Position numbers and translations under genes: made by a program
Assembly: GCA_937960785.1 (NCBI GenBank)
Contig: CALGOZ010000115.1
Coordinates: 32,049 to 96,048, forward strand
Direction of reading: 5' to 3'
Source: an uncultured Pseudogracilibacillus sp.
GTDB taxonomy: Bacteria; Bacillota; Bacilli; Bacillales; Amphibacillaceae
Length of the DNA: 64,000 nt
The notes under the pieces: model-generated
The model's input: only the letters and a program-made list of their open reading frames with translations
The model's database searches: none
Told to the model about the DNA's origin: nothing
Shown here: positions 7,972-17,371 of the stretch, in pieces
Position numbering within the stretch: the first letter of the stretch is position 1
Layout of the letters: the number at the start of each line of letters is the position of its first letter

Positions 7972-8918
7972 TACGACTGTTATCTCAACAAAAAGAAGAG
8001 TTTATTTCCGGACAGAAATTATCCGAATTACTTAATGTATCCCGCAGTGCGATATGGAAACATATGAACGAATTAAAGAAAGATGGATACGTTATTGAAG
8101 GGGTCGCTAATAAAGGTTATCGTATTGTCAAATTGCCCAATATCGTTAGTGAAAATACGATTGCTTGGGGTTTAAATACTAATTGGATAGGTAAAAAAAT
8201 CGTCCATCAAGAAAAAATTCCCTCAACGCAAATATTAGCCCATCAATTAGCCCAAGAGGGAGCAGAGCATGGTACAATAATCGTAGCCGACGAACAGACA
8301 GACTCTCGAGGACGAGTGAATAAACGTTGGTATTCGGCTAAAAATAAAGGGCTTTGGTTAAGTATTATTTTACGGCCAAGTATATTACCGTATTTAGCAC
8401 CACAATTAACTTTATTAACAGCAACTGTTTTAGCCGATGTACTTCAATCACACTGTTGTATTACTCCACAAATAAAGTGGCCTAATGATATATTAATTAA
8501 TGAAAAAAAAGTAGCAGGTATACTAACAGAAATGCAAGCAGAGCAAGATCACGTTTTATATGTAATCGTCGGAATTGGCTTAAATGTTAATCAGACGAAT
8601 TTCAAAACAGATCTTAAAGACCGAGCAACCTCTTTATATTTACAAACAAATAAAAAGTGGGATCTGGTCCCGATTCTCCAGCAACTTTTACGTTCTTTTG
8701 AGCTAAAATATGATAATTATTTACTCGATGGTTTTCAAAGTGTAAAAGCAGAATGGGAAACTTACGGATTTAAATTAAATGAACCGTTGAAAATAAAAAC
8801 GGGCTCCGAAGAATTCGAAGCGATATTTCGAGGAATCGGGGAGGATGGGGCCCTGCTTGCCGAGCGACATGAAGGAAATATTCAAAAAATATATTCAGCA
8901 GAAATAGCTTGGTTTTAG
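7947..8918 (+). CDS. birA: Biotin-protein ligase / biotin repressor
   Basis: 323 residues: N-terminal winged helix (residues 1-60, SRSAIWKHMNELKKDGY) followed by the ligase domain with KWPNDILINEKKVAGILTE. It attaches biotin to carboxylase carrier proteins, such as the one at 52649, and represses biotin genes. I chose ATG 7947 because AAAGGA abuts the earlier ATG at 7938. Oddity: the biotin/adenylate loop normally reads GRGR, but here it is DSRGRVNKRW, with Ser at about residue 120 in place of the first Gly. The rest of the ligase fold looks intact. Confidence 0.94.
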   Translation: MSSTRNRLIRLLSQQKEEFISGQKLSELLNVSRSAIWKHMNELKKDGYVIEGVANKGYRIVKLPNIVSENTIAWGLNTNWIGKKIVHQEKIPSTQILAHQLAQEGAEHGTIIVADEQTDSRGRVNKRWYSAKNKGLWLSIILRPSILPYLAPQLTLLTATVLADVLQSHCCITPQIKWPNDILINEKKVAGILTEMQAEQDHVLYVIVGIGLNVNQTNFKTDLKDRATSLYLQTNKKWDLVPILQQLLRSFELKYDNYLLDGFQSVKAEWETYGFKLNEPLKIKTGSEEFEAIFRGIGEDGALLAERHEGNIQKIYSAEIAWF

Positions 8919-8928
8919 GAGGATTATC

Positions 8929-9729
8929 ATGTTAACTACATTAGATTTACTTAAGATGAAAAAAGATGGTAACAAAATTACGATGGTGACAGCTTATGAT
9001 TATCCATCAGCAAAACAGGTCGAGGCTGCGAATGCTGATATGATTTTAGTTGGAGATTCGTTAGGTATGGTTGTCTTAGGTTATGATTCGACAACGAAAG
9101 TAACATTAGAAGATATGATCCATCATACAAAAGCTGTTAAGCGAGGTGCACCGAATACGTTTATCGCTGTCGATATGCCCTTTATGACTTACCATGCTTC
9201 AGTTGAACAATCCGTTAATAATGCTACAAAGCTTTTTCAAAAAACGGACGCCCATGCAGTAAAAATTGAAGGACGAACAGCTCATACCTTAACGTTAATA
9301 GAGCGTTTAACTGACGGTGGAATTCCAGTTATTGGACATTTAGGTTTGACACCACAACACGTTCATGTCCTCGGTGGCTTCCGAGTGCAAGGTCGCGATG
9401 AAGCAACACGTCAAAAGATTAAAGAGGATGCTATAGCAATAGCTGAAAGTGGTGCTGTAGCAATTGTGTTAGAAGGAATTCCAGAAGACTTAGGAAAGGA
9501 AATTACAGAAGCTATTCATGTTCCTACTATCGGTATCGGGGCAGGTATTCATTGTGATGGACAAGTCCTTGTATACCACGATATGTTAAAATATGGCACG
9601 GACCGTTTTCCTAAATTCGTTAAAAATTATGGTGATTTTGATACAATAGGAGTAGAAGGGATCGCTCGATATGTTGAAGAAGTAAAGAACAAACAATTCC
9701 CTACAAAAGATCATACGTACAATGCATAA
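8929..9729 (+). CDS. panB: 3-methyl-2-oxobutanoate hydroxymethyltransferase
   Basis: 266 residues. Transfers a hydroxymethyl group from methylene-THF to alpha-ketoisovalerate, the first step of pantothenate (CoA) synthesis. Visible motifs: MVTAYDYPSAK, the metal-binding VGDSLGMVVLGYDSTT, VKIEGR, GHLGLTPQ and IGIGAG. TAGGAGG precedes the ATG 10 bases after birA. First gene of panBCD and probably cotranscribed with the upstream cca-birA run. Confidence 0.97.
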   Translation: MLTTLDLLKMKKDGNKITMVTAYDYPSAKQVEAANADMILVGDSLGMVVLGYDSTTKVTLEDMIHHTKAVKRGAPNTFIAVDMPFMTYHASVEQSVNNATKLFQKTDAHAVKIEGRTAHTLTLIERLTDGGIPVIGHLGLTPQHVHVLGGFRVQGRDEATRQKIKEDAIAIAESGAVAIVLEGIPEDLGKEITEAIHVPTIGIGAGIHCDGQVLVYHDMLKYGTDRFPKFVKNYGDFDTIGVEGIARYVEEVKNKQFPTKDHTYNA

Positions 9730-9758
9730 TAGTTGAAAGGATAAGCAGGTAAATTACA

Positions 9759-10628
9759 ATGAAAATTATACGAACGATTAATGAAATGAAAACACAATTA
9801 AATAAAGTGAAAGATAAAAGTGTCGGCTTTGTTCCGACGATGGGCTATTTACACGAAGGACATCTATCATTAGTACGAAAAGCCCGTGAGGAAAACGATA
9901 TCGTCGTCATGAGTATTTTCGTTAATCCATTACAGTTTGGACCAAATGAAGATTTCGATCGATATCCTCGGGATGAAGAACATGATAAAACAGCCGCAGA
10001 ACAATCAGGAGTCGATTTTCTATTTATTCCAACAGTTGACACAATGTATCCTGAGAAATTAAATATCGAAATCAAAGTTACAAAAGGTACTGACGTCCTT
10101 TGTGGTCGTTCTCGTCCAGGACATTTCGATGGTGTGGCAACGGTTTTAATGAAGTTATTTCATATCGTTGAACCAAACCAAACTTACTTCGGATTAAAAG
10201 ATGCGCAACAATTTTCCGTCGTAAATACACTTATAACTCAATTAAACTTTCCGATTCGTTTAGTCGGTTTACCAACTGTTCGCGAAGAAGATGGTCTTGC
10301 AAAGAGTAGTCGTAACGTTTATTTATCGGAGAAGGAAAGAAAAGAATCGACAATTTTATATAAATCATTACAACTCGGTCAGCAATTAGTTAAAGATGGT
10401 TGTAAAAACAGTAAAAAGATTGTCGAGAAAGTAAAGGCATATATTCACGAAAATACAAGCGCAACAATTGACTATGTCGAGCTTTTAAGTTATCCTGACC
10501 TAAATCCAATAGAAGAGATTAATGAGCAAATTATTATAGCTATTGCTGTGCATTATGAACGTGCACGATTAATTGACAATATTATTTTAAGTCCTGAAGG
10601 AAAGCAAATTGACACTATAATAAAGTAA
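9759..10628 (+). CDS. panC: Pantothenate synthetase
   Basis: 289 residues. ATP-dependent ligation of pantoate and beta-alanine. The adenylate-forming HxGH-type motif is [12 protein letters not shown] (residues 28-39), with [31 protein letters not shown] and the KSSRNVYLS (KMSKS-like) loop further on. Length is normal for the family. Translation starts 29 bases after panB; the ribosome site (AAAGGATAAG) is set slightly far from the ATG. Confidence 0.97.
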   Translation: MKIIRTINEMKTQLNKVKDKSVGFVPTMGYLHEGHLSLVRKAREENDIVVMSIFVNPLQFGPNEDFDRYPRDEEHDKTAAEQSGVDFLFIPTVDTMYPEKLNIEIKVTKGTDVLCGRSRPGHFDGVATVLMKLFHIVEPNQTYFGLKDAQQFSVVNTLITQLNFPIRLVGLPTVREEDGLAKSSRNVYLSEKERKESTILYKSLQLGQQLVKDGCKNSKKIVEKVKAYIHENTSATIDYVELLSYPDLNPIEEINEQIIIAIAVHYERARLIDNIILSPEGKQIDTIIK

Positions 10629-10642
10629 GGGGAATAAAGATC

Positions 10643-11026
10643 ATGTTTCGTACTATGATGAAATCAAAAATTCATCGTGCTCGGGTAACCGAAGCTGATT
10701 TAAACTATGTAGGAAGTATTACAATTGATGCTGATTTACTCGATGAAGTTGATATTTTACCAAATGAAAAGGTTCAAATCGTAAACAATAATAACGGTGC
10801 TCGTTTTGAAACGTATGTAATTCCAGGAAAACGTGGCTCTGGGGTTATTTGCGTAAATGGTGCTGCAGCCCGGTTAGTCGAAGAAGGTGACGTTATTATC
10901 ATTATCGCTTATGCTTTAGTAAACGATGAAGAATTGCACGACTTTCGACCAAAAATTGCGATTATGAATGAACATAACGAAATTGAACAGTTTATAGAAG
11001 AAGAACCGCCATTTACAGTTATGTAA
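10643..11026 (+). CDS. panD: Aspartate 1-decarboxylase proenzyme
   Basis: 127 residues. Makes beta-alanine from aspartate for PanC. Self-cleavage between Gly24 and Ser25 (YVGSITID) would generate the pyruvoyl cofactor; the downstream [12 protein letters not shown] and MNEHNEI stretches are typical. It follows panC by 14 bases with AAGGGGAA as ribosome site. In B. subtilis dinG follows panD; here the next gene is ypmB, preceded by its own promoter. Confidence 0.97.
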   Translation: MFRTMMKSKIHRARVTEADLNYVGSITIDADLLDEVDILPNEKVQIVNNNNGARFETYVIPGKRGSGVICVNGAAARLVEEGDVIIIIAYALVNDEELHDFRPKIAIMNEHNEIEQFIEEEPPFTVM

Positions 11027-11042
11027 AAGATTCACATTGTAG

Positions 11043-11071
11043 TTGTCATTATTTAACAATTCATTTATAAT
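11043..11071 (+). promoter_or_regulatory. Strong sigma-A promoter before ypmB-aspB
   Basis: TTGTCA (11043-11048), 17-base spacer, perfect TATAAT (11066-11071). It lies inside what could be read as an N-terminal extension of ypmB, so it also argues for the later ATG at 11091 as translation start. Confidence 0.85.
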
Positions 11072-11090
11072 AGAGAAGCGTGTTGATATT

Positions 11091-11624
11091 ATGATCCAAA
11101 ATAAAATTCAAATTAACTGGAAAAGAGTACTTTTATATGTACTCTTGTTTTGTATTCTTATTATCATATTTTATTTAGTGTTAACTTTTAGGCAAATTTA
11201 CAAAAGTAAAGTCGAACGATTCGATAAAGTTGAAGCTTTCGTTTATGAGCATACTACAGTCAATTCGATTGAAAATATAGAATATTTCCAAGATGAGGAA
11301 GGATATTATACATTAATCGCTGAAGATAGGACTGGAGAAAAAGTATATGTCTTTTTACGAGATGATAAAAAGTTTTCAAAAAATCATTTATACATCGTCA
11401 AAGCAAAGGATATGGTTGCTCCTGAAAGTTTGGAATCAGAATTAAAAAGCGATTGTATAAGTTGTGAACTAATTCGTTCGACACCGGCAATGATTGACGG
11501 TATACCTTTATGGGAGTTAACTTATATCGATAATGACGATCGTTACGTAATCGAATATAAATATTTAGAAAATGGCAAAACTTATGAAAAATTACGCCTT
11601 TCTAGAAAATATAAAAAGGAATGA
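11091..11624 (+). CDS. ypmB: YpmB-like membrane-anchored protein (DUF5590)
   Basis: 177 residues, with one N-terminal membrane helix (about residues 13-34, rich in Leu/Ile) and an extracytoplasmic domain of about 140 residues resembling DUF5590/PepSY-type folds. Function unknown. Identification rests on position just before aspB, as in B. subtilis, and on topology. ATG 11091 is chosen because a consensus promoter covers the upstream frame; the ribosome site is weak (GAGAAG, rather distant). It ends 5 bases before aspB, so the two are one transcription unit. Confidence 0.75.
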   Translation: MIQNKIQINWKRVLLYVLLFCILIIIFYLVLTFRQIYKSKVERFDKVEAFVYEHTTVNSIENIEYFQDEEGYYTLIAEDRTGEKVYVFLRDDKKFSKNHLYIVKAKDMVAPESLESELKSDCISCELIRSTPAMIDGIPLWELTYIDNDDRYVIEYKYLENGKTYEKLRLSRKYKKE

Positions 11625-11629
11625 TGTAT

Positions 11630-12820
11630 ATGCAATTATCAAACCGCGTACTGGCGCTATCCCCATCATCAACATTAGCAATACAAGCAACAGCTAAACA
11701 ATTACGAGATGAGGGTCATGACGTAATTGGGCTCGGGGTTGGTGAACCTGATTTTAATACACCACAATATATACTCGATGCAGCTCAAGAGGCAATGAAT
11801 AAGGGTGAAACAAAATATACACCATCCGGTGGAATCTTACCTTTAAAAGATGCAATCATCGAAAAATTGAAAGCGGATAACAATCTCACGTATACAAGGG
11901 ATGAAATAGTTGTCACAACAGGGGCTAAATATGCTTTATACGCTTCTTTTCAAGCCTTATTAAACGATGGTGATGAAGTAATTATTCCAACACCTTATTG
12001 GGTGAGCTACATCGAACATGTAAAGTTAGCCGGAGGTGAGCCAGTTTTTATTGAAGGCTTTGAATCAAATGACTTTAAAATTACTGCCGAACAATTAGAA
12101 AAGGCAATTACTCCGAAAACAAAAGTATTAATTTTAAATTCACCGAGCAATCCGACAGGAATGATTTATACAGAAGAAGAGTTGAAGAAACTTGGCGAAA
12201 TTTGCCTTAAACATAACTTAACCATTGTTTCCGATGAAATTTATGAAAAATTGATTTACACAGAAGACCCTCACATATCCATTGCCGCTATATCACCAGA
12301 GTTAAAAAAGCAAACGATCGTCATCAACGGGGTTAGCAAATCCCATGCAATGACCGGTTGGCGTATCGGTTATGCAGCAGGACCAGAACATTTAATTAAC
12401 GCAATGACAAACCATGCTTCTCATGCAGTGTCAAATCCGACCTCAATCGCACAGTATGCAGCGTTAGAAGCTTATGCTAATAAAGAAGAAGATAATAAAA
12501 TTTATGCTGAAATGAAGTCAGTTTTCTCCGAACGATTAGATTGTTTTTATGAATTAATTAATGATATTCCGGGATTATCTTGTAGAAAGCCTAAAGGCGC
12601 CTTTTATATTTTTCCAAACGCTACTAAGGCTGTAGAAAGAGGAGGCTTTGACTCGGTAGATGATTGGGTTAAAGCGCTTTTAGAGGAAGAAAAGGTAGCC
12701 CTCGTACCTGGAAGTGCTTTTGGAGCACCAGATAATGTGCGCTTATCTTATGCAACTTCTCTTGATTTACTAGAGGAAGCAGCAGAGCGTATTAAACGAT
12801 TTGTTGAACGACATAGTTAA
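11630..12820 (+). CDS. aspB: Aspartate aminotransferase
   Basis: 396-residue class I PLP aminotransferase interconverting aspartate/2-oxoglutarate and oxaloacetate/glutamate. The motif VSKSHAMTGWRIGY, containing the Schiff-base lysine, lies near residue 235; GVGEPDFNTP and NSPSNPTG are standard. Three ATGs occur in the first ten bases of the frame; 11630 is best spaced from AAAAAGGA and matches the start of B. subtilis AspB. A terminator follows. The asparaginyl-tRNA synthetase gene normally next (asnS) is not present. Confidence 0.96.
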   Translation: MQLSNRVLALSPSSTLAIQATAKQLRDEGHDVIGLGVGEPDFNTPQYILDAAQEAMNKGETKYTPSGGILPLKDAIIEKLKADNNLTYTRDEIVVTTGAKYALYASFQALLNDGDEVIIPTPYWVSYIEHVKLAGGEPVFIEGFESNDFKITAEQLEKAITPKTKVLILNSPSNPTGMIYTEEELKKLGEICLKHNLTIVSDEIYEKLIYTEDPHISIAAISPELKKQTIVINGVSKSHAMTGWRIGYAAGPEHLINAMTNHASHAVSNPTSIAQYAALEAYANKEEDNKIYAEMKSVFSERLDCFYELINDIPGLSCRKPKGAFYIFPNATKAVERGGFDSVDDWVKALLEEEKVALVPGSAFGAPDNVRLSYATSLDLLEEAAERIKRFVERHS

Positions 12821-12825
12821 ATGAT

Positions 12826-12858
12826 AAAGTGTTTCTTCAGAGGAAGAAACACTTTTTT
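12826..12858 (+). terminator. Terminator after aspB
   Basis: Perfect stem GTGTTTCTTC/GAAGAAACAC with loop AGAG, then a six-T run. Confidence 0.92.
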
Positions 12859-12860
12859 CA

Positions 12861-12869
12861 TGTTATACT
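12861..12869 (+). promoter_or_regulatory. Extended -10 promoter for dnaD-nth
   Basis: TGTTATACT is an extended -10 element (TGnTATACT) placed 20 bases before the dnaD start and directly behind the aspB terminator. No clear -35 is seen, as expected for extended -10 promoters. Confidence 0.55.
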
Positions 12870-12888
12870 GGTGTAGAGGTGTGCCGAA

Positions 12889-13578
12889 ATGGATGATCAT
12901 AAACTTTCTTCATTACTACAAAACCAAATCGCTATTCCAGAAAAATTACTTATAAACTATGCTAAAATAGGTTTAGATGAACAAGATGTAATGATCTTAC
13001 TGCAATTGCATCGCTTTTTACAACGAGGGATTGACTTTCCAACACCAGGCGAAATAGCTAATACATTAACTATAGATGAAACGGAATGTTCGGCAAAGTT
13101 ACGGGATTTATTCCAACGTAATATGATTGATATCATCGAATATAAAAATGAACAAGGTAAAATTAGTGAAGCTTATTCTTTAGAACCACTATGGCAACGA
13201 CTTTTAGGAAAGGAAAAAGATGTCGAGGAAAAAACTAGACAAGAAGAAGGGAATTTATTCGTTTTATTCGAACAAGAATTCGGACGACCTCTTTCACCCT
13301 TTGAGATTGAGACAATTAGTGTTTGGCTCGATGATGATGGACTAAAGCCAGCATTAATTGTATCTGCTTTAAGAGAAGCTGTTTTAATGGGGAAATTAAA
13401 TTTTACATATATTGATCGCATTTTGCGTGAATGGAAACGTAAAGGAATCACCTCTGTTGAACAAGCAAAAGAAGCAACAGATAATTTTCGTAAAACAAAA
13501 ACTGTTAAAAAATATAAACCTGAAAAACGGGATCGTTCAATTTATTTCAATTGGTTAGATGGGGATGGGGGAGCATAA
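12889..13578 (+). CDS. dnaD: DNA replication initiation/restart protein DnaD
   Basis: 229 residues, the family length. The N-terminal winged-helix oligomerisation domain (DDBH1, about residues 10-100) is followed by the DDBH2 DNA-binding region with YIDRILREWKRKGI near residue 175 and a basic tail. DnaD works with DnaB and DnaI in loading the replicative helicase. AGAGGTG precedes the ATG. Its TAA overlaps the nth ATG by one base, so the two are coupled. Confidence 0.94.
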   Translation: MDDHKLSSLLQNQIAIPEKLLINYAKIGLDEQDVMILLQLHRFLQRGIDFPTPGEIANTLTIDETECSAKLRDLFQRNMIDIIEYKNEQGKISEAYSLEPLWQRLLGKEKDVEEKTRQEEGNLFVLFEQEFGRPLSPFEIETISVWLDDDGLKPALIVSALREAVLMGKLNFTYIDRILREWKRKGITSVEQAKEATDNFRKTKTVKKYKPEKRDRSIYFNWLDGDGGA

Positions 13579-14249
13579 TGTTAAACAAAAAACAAATACG
13601 CTATGTCTTAGATACGATGGGGCAGATGTTTCCAAATGCCCACTGTGAATTAATTCATCGAAATCCCTTTGAACTAACGATTGCAGTGCTTCTTTCAGCG
13701 CAAACGACTGACGAAAATGTTAATCGTGTGACGAGGGATTTATTCGAAAAATATAAAACACCGGAAGACTATTTAGCTGTTGATGTAAAAGAATTAGAAG
13801 AAGATATTCGTTCGATTGGATTGTTTCGGACGAAAGCAAAAAACATCCAAAAGCTATGTAAAATGTTAATTGAAGAGTATGATGGAGAAATTCCACAAAC
13901 TCGTGAAGAACTAGAGCGTTTTCCGGGTGTAGGTCGGAAAACAGCAAACGTCGTCGTTTCTGTCGCCTTTGGTGTACCCGCAATTGCGGTAGATACTCAC
14001 GTAGAACGAGTTGCAAAACGTTTAGGCATCTGTCGTTGGAAAGATTCAGTCCTACAAGTGGAAAAAACTTTAATGAAAAAAATTCCAAAGGAAGAGTGGA
14101 GCATTTCGCACCATCGTTTTATATTTTTCGGTCGTTACCATTGTAAAGCGCAAAATCCGAATTGCGATGCTTGTCCTTTATTAGAAATTTGTCGAGAAGG
14201 ACAAAAGCGAATGCGAAAAAGAGAGCGAGAAAGGTTTCACAAAAAGTAA
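13578..14249 (+). CDS. nth: Endonuclease III
   Basis: 223-residue DNA glycosylase/AP lyase for oxidised pyrimidines. The helix-hairpin-helix LERFPGVGRKTANVVV carries the catalytic lysine, followed by AVDTHVERVAKRLG with the catalytic Asp. The C-terminus holds the [4Fe-4S] ligand pattern C-x6-C-x2-C-x5-C (CKAQNPNCDACPLLEIC). Start at the ATG overlapping the dnaD stop, preceded by GGGGGAG. In B. subtilis ypoC comes next; here only degraded sequence follows. Confidence 0.97.
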   Translation: MLNKKQIRYVLDTMGQMFPNAHCELIHRNPFELTIAVLLSAQTTDENVNRVTRDLFEKYKTPEDYLAVDVKELEEDIRSIGLFRTKAKNIQKLCKMLIEEYDGEIPQTREELERFPGVGRKTANVVVSVAFGVPAIAVDTHVERVAKRLGICRWKDSVLQVEKTLMKKIPKEEWSISHHRFIFFGRYHCKAQNPNCDACPLLEICREGQKRMRKRERERFHKK

Positions 14250-14610
14250 GAAACCTAATCTTGTCTTAAGCTTTACTACATAAAGCTATCTACAAGAAGT
14301 AACTAACTTACAAAGTAGTATTTTGCGAGTTAGTTTCTAAACAAAGTACTTATTGGAACGCTCCACTATGTAAGTTTTTGGAAAAAGCATATCAGCTTTA
14401 CCAATAGATGACTTGCTTTAAGTAAGTCAATAAATAATGACTTACAGAGAGCCGAAAGCAATGAAGTAAATTTAAAATCTTCCTAGTTCAGAGGAATATT
14501 AGTTAAGTGTTATGTTGTGTTATAGTTACTAGAGGCAGATTATGCAATCATATCCAAGAAAGCTAAAAAAACCTATCAAATTAAATAGAAATATTGATTA
14601 TGAGCAAGAA
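14250..14610 (+). pseudogene. Possible decayed ypoC remnant in a 450-base gap
   Basis: No frame stays open here, yet the position between nth and ponA is where ypoC sits in B. subtilis. Short translated patches separated by stops and frameshifts look YpoC-like: LHYVSFWKKHISFTNR near 14363-14410, and NLKSS, a stop, FRGILVKCYVVL, a stop, then LLEADYAII near 14464-14555, resembling the usual N-L-x-E-R...ILxRPxHYHxFxQL pattern. This is a by-eye match only; a chance resemblance is possible. Confidence 0.4.
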
Positions 14611-14611
14611 T

Positions 14612-14654
14612 AAATGGACTGAGTTTCTTTTTTATATAGAAACTCAGTCCATTT
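14612..14654. terminator. 16-bp perfect hairpin between nth and ponA
   Basis: Arms AAATGGACTGAGTTTC (14612-14627) and GAAACTCAGTCCATTT (14639-14654) pair perfectly around an 11-base loop that itself contains six Ts. No long T run follows on either side, so termination strength is uncertain, but the site between convergent genes fits a bidirectional terminator. Confidence 0.65.
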
Positions 14655-14701
14655 GTTCATTTAGAGGTTAGCTTTTAATGTCTAAGGTTAATTAATTAAA
14701 G

Positions 14702-17332
14702 TTAAGCTTCTCCTTCCTCATCCTCATCTTTTGGTTCATCTTCATTCGGCTCTTCCTCTGGTGGTGGAGTGTCGATTGTAATCGAAGTTGTCTTTGTATC
14801 GCCACGTCCTTGAGCTGTAACAGGGGTAACAGATATTGTATATGTTTGATTTGGCTCGATATCTGTAATTTGTAAATTAGTTTGTGATAGAGTCTGTTTT
14901 TGACCACCATTTATTACTACTTCAAATTGAGCTTGTGGTCCATCGTAACCCCAACTTACGTTAATTACGTTATTTGTTTCATCATAATTAGCAGTTAAAT
15001 TGCCTACAGCAGGTATATCGATTTCTTCTGCTTTTACATTTACATTTACCGAACGAGGTTCACTTGTCACTCCCGACTCTTCATCTTTTGCTATTACTTC
15101 AATTGTATAGGTTACACCTTCTTCTACAGAACGTATCGTTGCGGATAAGTCCTTCGTAGATGTTAAGTTCCTCTTATTACCTGAATCGACGCTAAAGTTT
15201 ACATCGAATATGACATTTTCGGAATCATCATAATCCCAACTAATATTTATTTCATTCGCTCCTTCATCGTAGGTTGCTTTTAAATTACTTACCGGATCTA
15301 ACTTATCTACCTTTGTAGATACAGATGTCGGCTCCGTTCCTTTTACGAATAGTTCTTTTACGACGTTATCAGAAGATGTAAATTCGTTAGCAATAACTGG
15401 AGGATTCGAACCTTTTTCAATCGCAACTTCAACTACAGAGCTTGGTTTTGTAAAATCTGCTGTTTCAATACCTTCTGAGATTTTTGTCATCGTCTGTTTA
15501 AATATCGCATGTGGTATTTGTGTATTTGGTATAATTCGTGTATTTTCCTTTGGATATCCGGTCCATATCCCAATCGAATAATTCGTTGTATAACCGACGA
15601 ACCAAGAGTTGTTGGCTCCGGATTTTCCTTTTACGTTCGTAGTACCAGTTTTTCCGGCTACGGGCAAGTGAGGGATATTTGCATTTGTTCCGGTACCGCT
15701 CCGGACAACGTCTTTTAGCATGTCTGTAACCATATAGGCTGTATAATCGGCCATTACTGCTTCTGAACTAGGTTTTAAGTCGACGACCGAATCATCTGGA
15801 AATACGACTTTTGTTACCGCATAGGGCTCTGTATAAATACCTTCGTTACCAAAAGCACTAAAGGCTCCTGCTAATTGTAAAGGTGTAACAGACGTTGCTG
15901 TACCTCCGATTGCATCTTGGGGTGCTAAATGTTTGTCAGCGAATTCTATGCCTAAGTTTTCGGCGAACTTTTTCGCTCGGTCTGGACCAATTTCCATAAA
16001 CGTTTTAACAGCTGGTACGTTAAAGGAATGTTTCAATGCTTCTCGAGCAGAAATCCAACCACGATAATTTCGATCCCAGTTACGGATTTCATGACCAGAA
16101 CCTGTTCTATAAGGTTTATCATCATTTATTTGATGATAGGTCGACCATTTTTCGTATTCAATCGCAGGTCCGTAAGATAGGATAGGTTTAATCGTCGAAC
16201 CTGGCTGACGATCAAGTTTAATCGCATAGTTATCACCCATTACATTCTCACGATTTCGACTTCCGCCGATTGCGCGAATTGCCCCGGTCTTCGTATCTAC
16301 TACAGCTACACCAGCTTGTAAATCCTCATCTGGATAAGGAATCGGATTATTTTCACTATCGGTTAATAAAAACTCTACATGTTCTTGAATAGAAGGGTCT
16401 AAATTTGTATGAATTTCTAATCCTGCTGAGAATACATCTACGTCTGGTAATTTTTCTTCAATCTCTTTTATTGCCTGTTGACGAAATGCTTCGTAAGGTA
16501 AAGACTTTGGCTTTTTCTCGGTTAAAACGGACTCCACATCGATCTTACGTGCTTCTTCGGCTTCTTTTTCATCGATTTTATTATGACGGACCATTAATGT
16601 AAGAACAGTATCGACCCGTTCTTGCATTAAATCCGGATTTTCAAATGGGTTATACGCGGATGGGCGTTGTGGAAGCCCGGCTAACATAGCCGCTTGAACT
16701 AAGTTAAGCTCATCTAAATCATCGATATCGAAATATACTTCCGCAGCCTTAGCAACTCCATAAGCATTTTGACCATAAAAAATTGTATTTAAATACATTT
16801 CCAAAATTTGTTCTTTAGAAAATTCCTGTTCTAATTTTATTGCTAACCACTGCTCTTGAACTTTTAGTTTTAATTTTTTTTCAGGAGTTAAAAACATATT
16901 TTCAACGACTTGTTGCGTAATCGTACTTGCACCTTCTGAACCAAAACCATGTTTAATATTTGCGATAATTGCACTACCAATCCGTTGTAAATCGATACCT
17001 CGATGTTTAAAAAAACGGGCATCTTCCGTTGCAATTACAGCGTCAATTAATATATCTGGTAAATCTTCGTACTTTACGTTTGTTCTATTTTCAGTACCGA
17101 TATCGGCGAAGACATTTCCATCTTTATCATAAAATTTTGATGAATAGGGTACATTTAATTTATCTACATCAAGTTTAGGTGCTGTTGCAATGAAATAACC
17201 GAAAGTTGTTGCAACACCTATGAAGAATAATACAATTAATGTAGAAATGGTGAGTATAATCTTTTTCCAAAGTGGTGTTTTCTTTTTAGCTATTTGCTTT
17301 TTTCGTGCTGTTCGTGACTGCCTTTTTGTCAT
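14702..17332 (-). CDS. ponA: Class A penicillin-binding protein 1A/1B
   Basis: 876-residue bifunctional murein synthase. A short basic cytoplasmic tail and one membrane helix (about 25-50) lead to the GT51 transglycosylase domain (ATEDARFFKHRGI near residue 95, EGASTITQQVVENMFL), then the transpeptidase domain with SxxK in RQPGSTIKP (about 379), SxN in KHSFNVP (about 435) and KTGTTNVKG (about 560). The C-terminus carries two fibronectin-type-III-like repeats (about 690-765 and 775-855) and a very acidic Pro/Glu/Asp tail. GGAGGAAAG precedes the ATG. It follows recU by 39 bases, the conserved recU-ponA pair. Confidence 0.96.
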   Translation of the reverse strand: MTKRQSRTARKKQIAKKKTPLWKKIILTISTLIVLFFIGVATTFGYFIATAPKLDVDKLNVPYSSKFYDKDGNVFADIGTENRTNVKYEDLPDILIDAVIATEDARFFKHRGIDLQRIGSAIIANIKHGFGSEGASTITQQVVENMFLTPEKKLKLKVQEQWLAIKLEQEFSKEQILEMYLNTIFYGQNAYGVAKAAEVYFDIDDLDELNLVQAAMLAGLPQRPSAYNPFENPDLMQERVDTVLTLMVRHNKIDEKEAEEARKIDVESVLTEKKPKSLPYEAFRQQAIKEIEEKLPDVDVFSAGLEIHTNLDPSIQEHVEFLLTDSENNPIPYPDEDLQAGVAVVDTKTGAIRAIGGSRNRENVMGDNYAIKLDRQPGSTIKPILSYGPAIEYEKWSTYHQINDDKPYRTGSGHEIRNWDRNYRGWISAREALKHSFNVPAVKTFMEIGPDRAKKFAENLGIEFADKHLAPQDAIGGTATSVTPLQLAGAFSAFGNEGIYTEPYAVTKVVFPDDSVVDLKPSSEAVMADYTAYMVTDMLKDVVRSGTGTNANIPHLPVAGKTGTTNVKGKSGANNSWFVGYTTNYSIGIWTGYPKENTRIIPNTQIPHAIFKQTMTKISEGIETADFTKPSSVVEVAIEKGSNPPVIANEFTSSDNVVKELFVKGTEPTSVSTKVDKLDPVSNLKATYDEGANEINISWDYDDSENVIFDVNFSVDSGNKRNLTSTKDLSATIRSVEEGVTYTIEVIAKDEESGVTSEPRSVNVNVKAEEIDIPAVGNLTANYDETNNVINVSWGYDGPQAQFEVVINGGQKQTLSQTNLQITDIEPNQTYTISVTPVTAQGRGDTKTTSITIDTPPPEEEPNEDEPKDEDEEGEA

Positions 17333-17371
17333 AGCCTTTCCTCCGTTTCACATTATCTGTAATAAAAAGGT

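Noticed and set aside
11043..11090. TTG start at 11043 for ypmB
   Set aside because: Those bases are the -35 element of a consensus promoter.
13720..14088. 122-codon minus-strand frame inside nth
   Set aside because: Antisense shadow of a conserved gene; no ribosome site.
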